Assembly (NCBI GenBank): GCA_028829895.1
Contig: CM054180.1
Location: 93,432,135 to 93,496,134 of the forward strand
Length of the DNA: 64,000 bases
Direction: 5' to 3'
From: Sinotaia quadrata
Lineage: Eukaryota > Mollusca > Gastropoda > Architaenioglossa > Viviparidae
Shown: piece by piece, positions 48,581 to 61,237 of the stretch
Layout: each line of letters starts with the position of its first letter
How positions within the stretch are numbered: position 1 is the stretch's first letter
The notes under the pieces: model-generated
Databases searched by the model: none
What the model saw: the letters and a program-made list of their open reading frames with translations, nothing else
Told to the model about the DNA's origin: nothing
Made by a program: the position numbers and the translations under genes

Positions 48581-49252
48581 TAAGGAAAACTGAAGGAACT
48601 GTACACATTGTGGAAAGAATACTGTAAAGGATTCAATCTGTTTAGGAGCATTCAAAATTCAGTTTCATGAATATAAATGGGCTCCTCATATGCAAATAGC
48701 CTATGGCTACATTTTTGATTTTGGATCCATGATTTTAGTTTCATTAAAAAAAAACAGTTCATATCTGAAGGATTAGTTATTATTATTAATATTACAGTTT
48801 AGAAAATAATAAAATAAGTGTTTTGGAAATAAATAATTTACTGCCAAATCTTTTTAGCTATGGAGATACGCATTTATGTGAAGTAACAGTTTTTGTTGGA
48901 TTCAGATTTATTTCAAAAGTTATGTAACATTCATATAGTGAATACCCTTTATTGAAAAAATATAATTTATATAATGATATATTTAACTATTTTAGTTAGT
49001 TAAGAAAATAGGGGTTACGTATGTGTGAAATTATTTTTATATACCATACTGCACAATATTTATAAAAATTATTTTGTAAGTTAATTTCAAGACCAACTGC
49101 TGTCACTAGTCTAAAAAAATATACAGTATTGTAATGAATTGTACTTAATTCAGAGAAAAAAATCTTTTTTATTAAAAATATTTTTATATACATTATTTTA
49201 TTATGGATGAAATGCCTTGTAGAGATTTATTATTCATATAAACATAATATGA

Positions 49253-49994
49253 AATAAAATGAGTGCAAATTCAGTTTATCTTTTAAATTATTTTTAACTA
49301 AAACAAAGAAAAGTTATGTTATATAGAGTCTTAATTTTACCTTTTAAAATCAGAAAGCAGAGACTCTTTCTAAATATTTTTAACATTCACAAGAATAGCA
49401 CAATGGATGACATCTTGGCTTTTGTTATGATTTCTTTTTTAGCTTTTTTTTCTCTTTTTTAATCTTGTCATCTGCAGTATGATATACAGAAACTGCAATT
49501 GGTGGTGGTGGTTGCATTAGTTTCCTTCCTCTCCAGAGCTTGTATGGGGCCTTTCATCGTATAATGTTCTCAGTTCCTTATAGCTCTGGAGGGATTTGGT
49601 TCCCTGAAGTATGTTCTGGGTTCCTGACCACACCAGATTTTTGCATCACCCAATATCAAAGACCCCATTAGATATTGAACTTTGTTTCCTTTTAGGTACT
49701 GCAGAAAAAAGTTGGGCTTTCTTTGATGACATAAATGTGTTTGGTTTGTAGGTACCTTTTAGGTACTGCAGCAAAGAGTTGTTTTTTTTTGTTGTATGAC
49801 CTAAATGCATTTGGTCTGTAATCTAGTTTTAGGCATTACAGTGGTTGGCTTTTCTTTGGTGATGTAATAAATGCATTTGCTATTTTAAATACATTTTGTA
49901 AATGTTTTGTAAACTTTTTACATTCATTAGTTCTGTATTAACTTGTACAATGTTCCATTTTTAATTGTGTACATATGATGTTAAAAAAAATAAA
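49253..49994 (+). terminator. candidate poly(A) signals of the NKRF-like gene
   Basis: aataaa at 49253-49258 and at 49989-49994, 0.8 and 1.55 kb after the stop. The distal one follows a long AT-rich UTR-like tract. Which is used cannot be told from sequence. Confidence 0.4.
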
Positions 49995-50509
49995 ACTTTG
50001 GAAATTAAGTTTAAGTCTTGTACATAATTATTTTTCTGAGTTTGAATTGACATCTCATGCATATATGAAAACTGAGTGAAGAATATGGACATAAAATTTG
50101 TCTAAGAACTCTCTTTAAATTACTTTGGATTTTTACATGACAAGGTTCTCAACAGACATAACATTAGTACCATCCTTAAATCACCTGGATTTTTACATTA
50201 CTCTGTTCTCTATAGACATATATTAGTATAATGGAAATCAAACAGTTCAAGTTGGCTGGATACTTCTTGATGTAGTTTAGCAGAAGTATATTAGAATAAT
50301 GTGCTATCAGGCAACTGTAAATCAAACACATTCTTTCAAGCTCATGTAGGCTGCAGATATTTTAAAGTTTTCAGTTGATTGGAAAAGTTGTTAAGTTCAT
50401 TACTAAGAACCATCTATTTGATGTGTGCAAAATATCACAAATATTCGAACCTTCCCTTTCCAGTCCTCATTACATGGTGTAATTTCTCCCTGCATTTCCC
50501 CCCTTGCAT

Positions 50510-50985
50510 ACTTACAACATTGGTCTTAGTACCCCCCCCCCCTTTGCACTTATATTGGTCTAAGTTCCCCTTTTGTATACTTACCATGGTCTTAGTACCT
50601 CTCCCTTTGTAATACTTATAACGGTCTTAATACCCCTCTCTTGTGTACTTATAATGGTCTTAGTACCCCTCTCCTTGTGTACTTAAAATATTCTTAGTAC
50701 CCCTCTCCTTGTGTACTTAAAATAGTCTTAGTACCCCTCTCCTTGTGTACTTAAAATAGTCTTAGTACCCCTCTCCTTGTGTACTTAAAATAGTCTTAGT
50801 ACCCCTCTCCTTGTGTACTTAAAATAGTCTTAGTACCCCTCTCCTTGTGTACTTAAAATATTCTTAGTACCCCTCTCCTTGTGACCTTAAAATAGTCTTA
50901 GTACCCCTCTCCTTGTATTCTACAATGGTCTTAGTACCCCTCTTTTTGTACTTACAATGGTCTTTGTACTCCTATCCTTGTGTGA
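50510..50985. repeat. 34-bp minisatellite
   Basis: About 13 units of cttagtacccctctccttg then tgtacttaaaatagt. The central copies (about 50660-50900) are almost identical; the outer copies are diverged. Confidence 0.92.
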
Positions 50986-51450
50986 CTCTAATGCCACCTT
51001 GTTAGTGGTTATTATTATTAATTAATCACCCATAACTAATTACAAGTGATGAGAATCTTAATTTTTGTAATTAATAATTCTCCAGAAGACACCACTTGTC
51101 TCTCACTTTGGCGGATATGTGAGCACTGTAAACGTTTTCTCTCTTCCACAGCATTAAAGACAAACATTTACCATCATAATAATTCTGTAGGTAGAAAACT
51201 TCTTACCAAAGGAGAAGATAAATCCATCTTAATCTATATATAGTGAGCTCCCATCCACCTACTTTCTTCTCCAACATATGATTATTATGTGTAAGGTCAA
51301 TAAATTTATTAAATCAACAATCAAATATACAACATATGAATATAATCAAAAGAACATTGACATTTACATCACAACAATATTCAATTAATGCTGGACAACT
51401 GTTCAGTTTATCCTAGCATAGACATAAGCAGTCTATAACATAAATATATA
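50973..51450 (+). repeat. dispersed repeat family, copy 2
   Basis: Blocks in order: gccaccttgttagtggtta, ccagaagacaccacttgtct, tggcggatatgtgagc, gtaaacgttttctctcttcc, taaagacaaacatttacc and aataaatttattaaat. It pairs with 53925-54292 as an inverted repeat. Confidence 0.85.
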
Positions 51451-51612
51451 ATCAATTTAGGTTATTAATAATTCTCCAGAAGACCTCACTTGGCGGATAT
51501 GTGGGCGCTGTAAACGTTTTCTCTCTCTCACAGCATTAAAGACAAACATTTACCATCACACAATATTTCTATAGGTGGAAAACTTCTTACCAAATCCAGA
51601 TAGATAATAAAT
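51450..51612 (+). repeat. dispersed repeat family, copy 3 (partial)
   Basis: Second direct copy of the ccagaagac...ggcggatatgtgggcgctgt...taaagacaaacatttacc part only, directly after copy 2. Confidence 0.85.
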
Positions 51613-53924
51613 TATGATAGAAATTGCTGATGTAACGCAAACCAGTTCAAAGTGGATGAGTAGGTTTTATTATCCAATGGTTAAGACAAGAACAAGACAA
51701 GCCAATGGGCTGAGATCAAATGTTTATCTGCTGTGGCACTATGTTATGATTATTATTATGAATATCTTATCATTTAATAATGCATAATTCACTTATCAGT
51801 GGTTAAATCTTAATTTAGGATCTGTTTTCCCATAATTCCACATCCATACCCCGCAGTAAATAACGTACTATCGACACATCTTTTTGCAGGTGGAACTTCT
51901 TGCTTGAAGAGTAATGTATTTCATCAACTTACTAACATTCATCCAATCACTGACTCGTCAGGCCCCATTCCACCCACTGACTACTCCAGACACGTATCAT
52001 TTAACATGCATAAGAAGGGATTAACAAAAATAAAGATTTATTATAAAAATAAATATATTATAAATAAATGTTCAAGTCTATCCATCTCTGCTCTCACCAC
52101 CATTGGAATTTCCATGGTAGATATTAGACCGACGAGATGACTCATGCGTTGGTCACAGGGAAATCTCTCAAGACGAGAAAGCAACATCGATGATCTCAAG
52201 GACAAGAGAAAAAAAGGCATGCCCTAGAAATATTCGAGTGCAATGCTTTAGGCTGCAGATATAAGTCTACATAATTTTCTACACAGCTCTCTCTCCAGTC
52301 ACTCAACTTATGTGTCTGCAAGAGAATTGTTAACCCTCATATACACTTCACTCGATACACCTGTTATAAATCCGATTGATCTATGACAGAATCACACATT
52401 CAATAATACATAGTTAACATATTAATAATTCATATCAAATAATAACATATACCTATCAAATGAATCAATCCAAAATATACATTATGATCTAGATCAAGAA
52501 ACAAAATCGTTCTAAGTCCAAAACATGAACCAATAATTCTAATATACAAGTTATTCTAAATTCATTCTCGTGTATTATTGTACCAGACAACTTACCACAT
52601 GGCTCAAAGTCTGCCTTTAGAACCGGACTTCGAACAATGATTGCAAGTATTGGAAAGGAGTTTGACTGGTCATTTCTACTAACTTCACCTGTCAGCTGAC
52701 CGGAATCACTCATCTCACCCCTCCAGCCACCGTTCATCATTCAGTCGCATTCGCAATTACATATTTAAGCTTCCGGCCCGAACCCATCTCTTTAGTCAGA
52801 TGTCACTCATCTCACCCCTCCAGCCACTGTTCGTCATTCAGTCGCATTCGCAACTACACACTTAAGTTTCTGGTCGGAAATAGTCTCTTCCGTCAGACTT
52901 AGCGCACGAAGAAGTGTGAAAAAATAAATGGTTGTCTACACCTTTACATTAATCTTCTTTCCATTAAGCAAAAGTGACTCTGAAGCATCACACCTGCTGT
53001 ATTGTCTGATCACTTGGATTTGGTGTGGCAAGTTCAGTCATGAAAGGTGGTCATAATGGTGATTTAATTGACTGATTGAGAGAGAATGGACTTTAAAATA
53101 TTTTGTGCATTTTTGCTATTGATGTGCTATACTTGCATTTTACATAGAAATGTATTATGTGAGTAAACTATTATTTGTACAAATTGTGAACTATGATGCT
53201 TATATGCAGTATGCTAAACACTCGACATTTTTTCTAGTGAACCCACTCATAAAAACTATAATGCTGTATGCATATATTGGGCTAATAAATACAGGAAACT
53301 GTAAGTTGAGACTTGAATGTAAGAAAAAATGGAATAAACTGGAAACTTTAGCATTTGTTCCCTGATTATATTTTTACAGGGACAAAGCAGTCTTTCCTGG
53401 TTTACCGATTATAAACTGCTATCACTATGGTAGACATAGGAAGCAGCTACTGCAGTGTATAAATGTAAGGAATACACTATAGTCCATTGATGTATGGTGG
53501 CAAGGTATGCTGACACATCGAGCAATTTCTGGTACAAGGAAGTTACTGGAAATTGCTACAATTGTTGTTCTGATAGAAGGAGCTGGTATGGTGAATGAAC
53601 ACTCCGGTTAGCTTTGAGAGAATAAGCAGTGAATCAGTGTTTTACAATGTGAAGAGGCCACATAGACAATAAACTTGTGCCTTTGATACAAAAAGCATGC
53701 AAAAAGACAATTGCGGCTTCATCTATACAAGGTTACGTAGAAGCTATTATTGCTTATCTCTAATAACTCCATTTCTATTCTCTGATAAGAATTATCTTGT
53801 GATTTGTATTGACACTATTGTTGAATTGTAATTTAAGATATAAGACTGTATAGATATAAAAATTATTTGAAATTGTGGTTTCGTGAAAATATTGATGTCA
53901 AGTAATCTTTTTCATTGTACTTGT
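51613..53924. other. interval between inverted repeat copies
   Basis: No gene or transposase recognised. A 97-bp direct duplication lies at 52706-52895 (tcactcatctcacccctcca at 52706 and 52803). It may be the interior of a larger non-autonomous element bounded by copies 2 and 4. Confidence 0.5.
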
Positions 53925-54292
53925 TATATGATTGTTAATTTAATAAATTTATTGACCTTCTTACACATATTGATAACCTTATTTTGGAGAAGAAAGTGGA
54001 TGGATGGGGGCTCGCTAAATATAGATCAAAGACGGATTTGTCTTCTCCTTTAGTAAGAAGTTTTCCACCTTCGGAAATTTTGTATGACGGTAAATGTTTG
54101 TCTTTAATGTTGTGGAAGAGAGAGGACGTTTACAGCAATTGTTTATCTGCCAAGTGAGAGAGACGAGTGGTGTCTTCTGGAGAATTAATTATTAATAACA
54201 TAAATCAAGATACCTATCACTTGTAATTAGTTATGGACGGTTAATTAATTAATAATGATCATAACCATTAACTAGGTGGCGTTGGCGTCACA
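53925..54292 (-). repeat. dispersed repeat family, copy 4
   Basis: Reverse complement of copy 2, including the outermost gccacctagttaatggtta. It defines a ~3.3-kb inverted-repeat-bounded segment, 50973-54292. Confidence 0.85.
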
Positions 54293-54644
54293 CTGTTTAA
54301 TAAATCGTAGGAGTGTGGAAAAGAAACTCAATTATATTCCCCCATCCCCCTTTCTCCGGCCTTCCAGATACAGTTCATTAATGTAATATAAGAATATTGT
54401 TTATTTGTAAAAGACAATCACGGAAACAACGTTTTACTAAGTCAGTCAAATATATACTATACACACGAACTCTTCAAGGAAACGAACAAGAATGGCAGAC
54501 TTGGAGCGAAGAGAGTGAAATGAAAGTCGGGAAATCTGGAACTTCAATAGACCAACAACAATCGGTTATGAAAATTTGTCTTTATCATGCTATGCAATTA
54601 AAACAATCACCTCAAACAACATACTTTAATTGACTGAGAGTTTA

Positions 54645-55075
54645 CAGTGTACCACTAAACAGTACATAACATGATACGGAGTTTGCACTGAGTAGGACGG
54701 AACAGTCAATGACCTGATAGTGAGTACGCAATTACTTGGATGGAATAGTCCACGATATGACAGTGAGCACGCAGTGATAGGACGAAACAGTCAATAAGAT
54801 GATAGTGAGCACGCAGTGAATATTATGGAACAGTCAAAGACATAATAGGGAGTTTGCAGTGAGTAGGACAGAAGTGTTCTTGGCATGATAGTGATCACTC
54901 AGTGAATAGGTCGGAGCAATCCATGACATAATAATGAGCATGCACAGAACAGTCAGCAAGAAAATATAGTTTGTAGTAAGTAGGAATGAACGAACCGTGA
55001 CATGATTGCGAACATGCAGTGAGTAGGAATGAATAGTTCACATCACGATTATGAGCTTATAGAGAGTAGAAATGA
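54645..55075. repeat. older ~43-bp satellite
   Basis: About nine diverged units of gagtttgcagtgagtaggac then ggaacagtccatgacatgatagt. Related but degenerate units continue at 56170-56280. Confidence 0.8.
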
Positions 55076-55997
55076 ACAGTCCATATTATTGCCAGTTTGC
55101 AATTCTTGGACAAACAGTCCATATTATTGCCAGTTTGCAGTTCTTGGACAAACAGTCCATATTATTGCCAGTTTGCAATTCTTGGACAAACAGTCCATAT
55201 TATTGCCAGTTTGCAGTTCTTGGACAAACAGTCCATATTATTGCCAGTTTGCAATTCTTGGACAAACAGTCCATATTATTGCCAGTTTGCAGTTCTTGGA
55301 CAAACAGTCCATATTATTGCCAGTTTGCAGTTCTTGGACAAACAGTCCATATTATTGCCAGTTTGCAGTTCTTGGACAAACAGTCCATATTATTGCCAGT
55401 TTGCAATTCTTGGACAAACAGTCCATATTATTACCAGTTTGCAATTCTTGGACAAACAGTCCATATTATTGCCAGTTTGCAATTCTTGGACAAACAGTCC
55501 ATATTATTACCAGTTTGCAATTCTTGGACAAACAGTCCATATTATTGCCAGTTTGCAATTCTTGGACAAACAGTCCATATTATTGCCAGTTTGCAATTCT
55601 TGGACAAACAGTCCATATTATTGCCAGTTTGCAATTCTTGGACAAACAGTCCATATTATTGCCAGTTTGCAGTTCTTGGACAAACAGTCCATATTATTGC
55701 CAGTTTGCAATTCTTGGACAAACAGTCCATATTATTGCCAGTTTGCAATTCTTGGACAAACAGTCCATATTATTGCCAGTTTGCAATTCTTGGACAAACA
55801 GTCCATATTATTACCAGTTTGCAATTCTTGGACAAACAGTCCATATTATTGCCAGTTTGCAATTCTTGGACAAACAGTCCATATTATTGCCAGTTTGCAA
55901 TTCTTGGACAAACAGTCCATATTATTGCCAGTTTGCAATTCTTGGACAAACAGTCCATATTATTGCCAGTTTGCAATTCTTGGACAAACAGTCCATA
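55076..55997 (+). repeat. 38-bp homogeneous minisatellite, ~24 copies
   Basis: Unit cagtccatattattgcca then gtttgcaattcttggacaaa. Copies vary mainly at two positions (gcaatt/gcagtt and ttgcc/ttacc). As 38 is not a multiple of three, frames rotate and all three plus frames stay open for about 310 codons with the same 38-residue period. These are repeat artefacts rather than genes. Confidence 0.95.
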
Positions 55998-56170
55998 ACA
56001 TGATATCAGTTTGCAGTTGTTGGACAAACAGTCCATAACATGATATCAGTTTGCAGTTCTTGGACAAACAGTCCATAACATGATATCAATTTGCAGTTGT
56101 TGGACTAAACAGTCCATAACATGATACCAATTTGCAGTTCTTGACTAAACAGTCCATAACATGATTATCC
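55998..56170. repeat. transitional 40-bp units
   Basis: Four units in which attattgcca is replaced by aacatgatatca, bridging the 38-bp array and the older 43-bp satellite. Confidence 0.85.
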
Positions 56171-56753
56171 AGTTTGTAGTGAGTAGAAATCAACGATTAA
56201 TTTCTTACTAGTGAGTCTACAGTCAATATAACGGAACAGTCCATCATATGAAAGTGAGTTTACAGTGAGTGACTGAATTCTCCATCGGATGGTTATCACG
56301 AGTAAAATCACGAGCACTCACCACGTGAGTACACAACATTGGAAGTATTTATGATATGTACAAACACTGAGTTTCTAGAGTCTAGAATCTAGACATTTCA
56401 ATCGAATAATTTGCTTAAGTATTTTTTCTGACAACTTATTGTCAATGTATGTACGTGTTTGACAATTCATCTACTGCGCACACAGATTTTCTGAGACTAA
56501 AGGTACTATTTTTATTTGTTCCTTGGGTGAAGTAAAATAAATGTATGACAGTTATGTGGAGAGGTTGATAAAAGAAACTCAACTGTATCTACCCGTGACG
56601 AAGACGGCAAGATTGGCATTACCTGGACGCGAAATTAGTTAAACAGACTCTCAGGTAGCAGTAATTTTTAAGAGGCACATCACCCTATCAGCGAAGTTGT
56701 ACGCACATACATTCATAACTCTGAATTTTAATCCCAACTATAATACAAATCGT

Positions 56754-56873
56754 AACATTTTGTGTTGTGTGTGCGTGTGTACTTGTTAATCAAATAGGAA
56801 CATGATCAGTACATTTTGTGTTGTGTGTGCGTGTGTACTTGTTAATCAAATAGGAACATGATCAGTACATTTT
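56754..56873. repeat. ~55-bp duplication
   Basis: acattttgtgttgtgtgtgc... and cttgttaatcaaataggaac occur twice in direct order, with a third acattttgt start. Confidence 0.9.
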
Positions 56874-57279
56874 GTCTCAGTAAATCTGTAAATGTCACAG
56901 ATTTGCTGGATTGTGTGCTCCTTGCCAGCATTACATTCGATTTTCAACTTCGCACGACCACGTGATGTGCTTCTTAAAATAAGTCATCCCTGAGAGTCTG
57001 TAGAAGAAGTATTTTCGTTACTCGGATACCTGGGACACATGGAGCTCTGGTATAATGGACTGATGAAGGTGTTAATCTTTGTCAACCTGCTACGCACTGA
57101 TTTACTACTTCAAGTAGGTCTGTTCACGTATACAAGACTTAATCTAGGAGATTTTCCAAAGCTCACAACTGTTTCCTTCTGATTAACATGAACACTGTTA
57201 TCTCGGTATCTTTTTGGGCTAATTCCATCATTAACCCATATTTTCTTTTTAAACCCCCCACAAAATAAAAGTATCGGGT

Positions 57280-57312
57280 TTTTTTTTTTTTTTTTTTTTT
57301 TTTGGGGGGGGG
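57280..57312. repeat. poly-T/poly-G run
   Basis: About 24 T followed by about 9 G; homopolymer length may be unreliable. Confidence 0.9.
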
Positions 57313-57357
57313 GTTGAGTTGTTATGTAACTTTCTAACTCTCGTTGACTGTTTATAA

Positions 57358-57560
57358 AACCATTCGTAGAAATAGGATTTATATAACTAGCATTCGTAGA
57401 AATAGGATTTATATAACTAGCATTCGTAGAAATAGGATTTATATAACTAGCATACATAGAAATAGGATTTATATAACTAGCATACGTAGAAATAGGATTT
57501 ATTTAACAAGCATTGGTAGAAATAGGATTTATATACTAACATTCGTAGAAACAGGTTTTA
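57358..57560. repeat. 30-bp minisatellite, ~7 copies
   Basis: Unit cattcgtagaaatagg then atttatataactag. It gives periodic RRNRIYIT-type ORFs that are not genes. Confidence 0.93.
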
Positions 57561-57609
57561 TATAACTGTCTAGAATTTGTAGAGCGGATTTGTATGACAA
57601 CCCCGTAAA

Positions 57610-58050
57610 GTGGGTTTATAGTTTTTAAAGGCTAACATTTCATCAGGAATATTTTATAAAGAGATTTAAAGGCTAGCATTTCATCAGTGTGTATTCATCA
57701 GGAATATTTTATAAGTGGTTTTTAAAGGGTAACATTTTATTAGTGTGTTCACCCAGGAATGTTTTATAAATAGTTTTTAACGGCTAACATTTCATTAGTG
57801 TGTTTTCCCAGGAATGTTTTATAAATAGTTTTTAACGGCTAACATTTCATTAGTTTGTTTTCCCAGGAAGTTTTTATAAATAGTTTTTACCGGCTAACAT
57901 TTCATTAGTTTGTTTTCCCAGGAAGTTTTTATAAATAGTTTTTAACGGCTAACATTTCATTAGTTTGTTTTCCCAGGAAGTTTTTATAAATAGTTTTTAA
58001 CGGCTAACATTTCATTAGTTTGTTTTCCCAGGAAGTTTTTATAAATAGTT
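57610..58050. repeat. 55-bp minisatellite
   Basis: Seven to eight units of aacatttcattagtttgttt, tcccaggaagtttttataaa and tagtttttaacggct; the last four are almost identical and 55 bp apart. Confidence 0.93.
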
Positions 58051-58053
58051 TTT

Positions 58054-58770
58054 ACCACTCGTCTCTCACTTGGCGGATATGCGAGCGCTGTAAACGTTTT
58101 CTCTCTTCCACACCATTCATGTATTTCTATGCAGACGATTTACAGTTTTGCTCACTACTTCAATCTCACAGCTTTGCTCACTACTTCAATCTCACAGCTT
58201 TACTCACTACTTCAATCTCACAGCTTTACTCACTACTTCAATCTCACAGCTTTACTCACTACTTCAATCTCACAGCTTTACTCACTACTTCAATCTCACA
58301 GCTTTACTCACTACTTCAATCTCACAGCTTTGCTCAATACCTAAATCACGCAGTTGTTCACTACCTAAATTATGCAGGTTTACTCAATACCTCACTCACA
58401 CAGTTTTGCTCACTAACTTACTCATTGTAAAGACAAACATTTACTGTAAAACAATATTTCCATAGGTAGAAAACTTCTACCAAAGTAGAAGACAAATTCG
58501 TCCTTAATCTATATTTAGCGAGCCCACCTCCATCCACTGTCTCTACAACATATGATTATCATTATGTGTAAGATGTATGTGTAATAAATTTATTAAATAA
58601 ACAATCAAATATACATCATATTAATATAATCAAAAGAGATTTGACATTTACAACACTTCACAAGTATATTCTACTAACACTGAACAATCATCCACTTTAT
58701 CATCCAGCATAGACATTAGCAGTCATTTAATATAAGTATATAATCAAGTTAAAAGATATAATCACAGAAA
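58054..58770 (+). repeat. dispersed repeat family, copy 5 (interrupted)
   Basis: Begins accactcgtctctcacttgg and breaks after the gtaaacgttttctctcttcc block at about 58111. It resumes at about 58424 with taaagacaaacatttact and runs through the aataaatttattaaat and catccagcatagaca-tagcagt blocks shared with copy 2. Confidence 0.85.
58112..58423 (+). repeat. RT-derived insert with 26-bp minisatellite
   Basis: Starts with a reading MYFYADDLQFCSLLQSH, a reverse-transcriptase catalytic-motif signature (58117-58170). It continues as about seven copies of a 26-bp unit (cttcaatctcacagcttta + ctcacta) that appears to derive from the sequence just after the motif. Confidence 0.7.
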
Positions 58771-60150
58771 TGAGAGTAGAGTTTCAGAGAAATAATTGAA
58801 GTCAATGCACATAACCTTTTTAAAGATGGTTTCTGTTGAAGGCACATGTTCACAATCTCATTGCTTGCAACAAGTCACTGTCTTTCTTATTCAGGTAGAG
58901 GTCCCATGTGTCTCTTTTAGGCACATGACACAACAACTCTTTTATCACCAAGCCTACTGTAGAGAATCGTCCTGAATTTCACATGCACTATCAAGCACAT
59001 AGGAGGAATAATCTCATATTTTTGTGTGCGTTCAATCAACACACCAAGAAGAACATTCAAAGTATTCTTCATGAATTCTCAAGACCAACCTCAAGCCACC
59101 ATTTCCACCGTATTGGCTCTCACAGGAATTCACAGGAATCAACTTATGACCACACGTTTTACTGATAAGTTGACGACAATGTTGGATTCACACATCACGT
59201 GACCATGCAGTGTGTGGTAGTAACTGCGGCATGAAGCAACAAAAGAAAAAGGCGTGCTTTCTTTGTAAAGGTCAAATTAAGGCAGCACTAAATTTTAGGC
59301 ATATTTCATCTTTATAATTCCTTTGTCTCTTACAAACATTCTCAACTTAAAACTCCTGCAAGAATTTCATTAGCCCGACACACACACAGCATAAAAAATA
59401 TAGCATCAATCAAAATTGACAAATTTAATGTACAATGTAGTCAAATTAATGAACATAGGAATAATGGTTCAATGACATAAGCATTCTCTAATTCAAATTG
59501 TAGGTCAATAGCAAACATGTATGAAATATTCAAATTCTATTCTTTCTTTATCAATCAGTTAACTTACCATAAGCTAATGATCGCCTTTATGACTGGTTTC
59601 GAGTTATGTTCAAATTTTAAAGTGATTAGTATGGAGAACGTTTTCAACAAAACAACTTTATCAGTCCATCCCCATTGGATGAGTTTGTTATGAACAAATG
59701 TGAGACTATTAGTAAAAAGAAAAAAAACTACTCAATCAGATGGAACTCCAACTGAGTTGTTTACTCCAACTCCGACACTTAAAAAAAATACCTTCATAAG
59801 TACGCAAGGTCAGGTCACTTTGACAATTCAGCAATTTATATAACAACTATGTCTAGAAATGGGGATAGGCAAATTTACTCCACCATATTATTTATCATCA
59901 ATTATATTTGTTTCATTAATATCACCAATACAATCACCATCAATGTATCAACATTTGTATTTGTTTCATTAATATCACCAATACAATCACCATCAATGTA
60001 TCAACATTTGTATTTGTTTCATTAATATCACCAATACAATCACCATCAATGGAGTACACCTTGCACATCATTGTTGTCTCGTGTTAGCGCTTTAATCACC
60101 ATCGACTTATTTCCCTTCTTCTTTAGGTAATTTTAGAACTGAGTGCAGGA
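58771..60150. other. no gene recognised
   Basis: Mixed unique DNA. A ~53-bp unit (gtttcattaatatcaccaat) repeats three times at 59911-60045. No supported exon. Confidence 0.4.
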
Positions 60151-60158
60151 GTCTTTCC

Positions 60159-60160
<2 letters not shown>

Positions 60161-60222
<62 letters not shown>

Positions 60223-60232
60223 TGCGTGCGTG
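60161..60232. repeat. (TG)n(CGTG)n microsatellite
   Basis: About 22 TG units followed by about 7 tgcg tetramers. Confidence 0.97.
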
Positions 60233-60299
60233 TACGAGAGAGAGAACTAATATTGCAAATACGAAACTAAGGGTGGGGGATGGATGTAATGGCTAGTTT

Positions 60300-60412
60300 A
60301 GAGAGTTCTAAGGAGAGTAGATGAGGAACATGGTTAGCTCCCAGAGTTCTAAGGAGAGTAGTTGGGGAACATGGTTAGCTCACAGAGTTCTAAGGAGAGT
60401 AGGAGTAAAGGA
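60300..60412. repeat. ~46-bp repeat, three copies
   Basis: agagttctaaggagagtag then gggaacatggttagct occurs three times. Confidence 0.88.
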
Positions 60413-60787
60413 ATGGGCGGTTTATAGTACTCTAAATAGAGGTGGCGGGAGGAATGGCGAGTGTAGAGTATTTTCATTATGAGTAGGTGGGTGGAATAGC
60501 CAGTTTAAATATTTTAATGAAGGGTAGATAGGGTAACTCTTTGAATACTTAATTTAATTCCGTGAATTTAAAAAAAAATAATCGCACTCACTACAGTGGA
60601 ATTTTAGAATGAATTTATACAGTACATAAAGTTTTCTTTATAATTTTACGATAAGCAAAATAATGTTCTGCTTCTTAGTTGTGTAAATTTATGGATCGAA
60701 AAAAAGTCATTTGTCTTGTCAGTCTTGATCTTTACAAAAAGCAGTCAAAAGAGGTCAAAGAAAGAAAAGAAACAGAGATTAACACAG

Positions 60788-60960
60788 ATCTAGCGGATGT
60801 TATCTCTGGTAATCCTAGCCAACCAATCGCTAACGAAGATTAGCAATGGTCTAGTGGATATTATCTCTGATAATCTTAGCTACGGACCAATCATTAAACG
60901 ACCAGCAGAGGCAACTGCTAACTATGGAGTATTTAACACCTAAACGGCTTCAACGATTTA
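60788..60960 (+). promoter_or_regulatory. CCAAT/TATA-type promoter of the secreted-protein gene
   Basis: CCAAT at 60823-60827 and 60887-60891, each within one half of a ~61-bp duplication (ctagcggatgttatctctgg / ctagtggatattatctctga). A TATA-like tatttaa follows at 60930-60936. A start near 60960 (tactcagga) would sit about 30 bp downstream and 45 bp before the ATG. Confidence 0.5.
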
Positions 60961-61004
60961 CTCAGGACGAGTTGAGGCGATCAGCCTGACTGACTTAACG
61001 GAAA

Positions 61005-61061
61005 ATGAAACTCCTACTTCTCGTGACAGTTTGTGTTTGCTGGCGAGTGACGCCTGTTGCG
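61005..61061 (+). CDS. first exon of a secreted protein (signal peptide)
   Basis: ATG at 61005 in the context gaaaATGA. The 19 codons read MKLLLLVTVCVCWRVTPVA, a textbook signal peptide (Lys, hydrophobic core, small residue near the end), and stop at a consensus gtaagt donor at 61062, phase 0. The promoter elements just upstream support it as a gene start. The mature protein is unknown; one candidate second exon is at 63223. The intervening intron is almost wholly tandem repeats. No gene symbol can be given. Confidence 0.6.
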
Positions 61062-61237
61062 GTAAGTTTAAATTCTCTCTCTCGTCTGTGATCAGAAAAT
61101 CACTACATCATTCACTATTATCTGATTGATAAACTCGCTGACCGGATCCCTATGAATGACTGTCTTTACTTTAAACACGATTCTTATCACAAATTCAAAC
61201 AACTTTTGTTTTTTAAATTATCATATCTCAAATTCAT

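Noticed and set aside
55029..56038. Three overlapping ~310-codon ORFs as repeat proteins
   Set aside because: All three plus frames are open with the same 38-residue peptide rotated between them, exactly what a 38-bp array without stop trinucleotides gives. There is no codon bias or start context favouring one frame.
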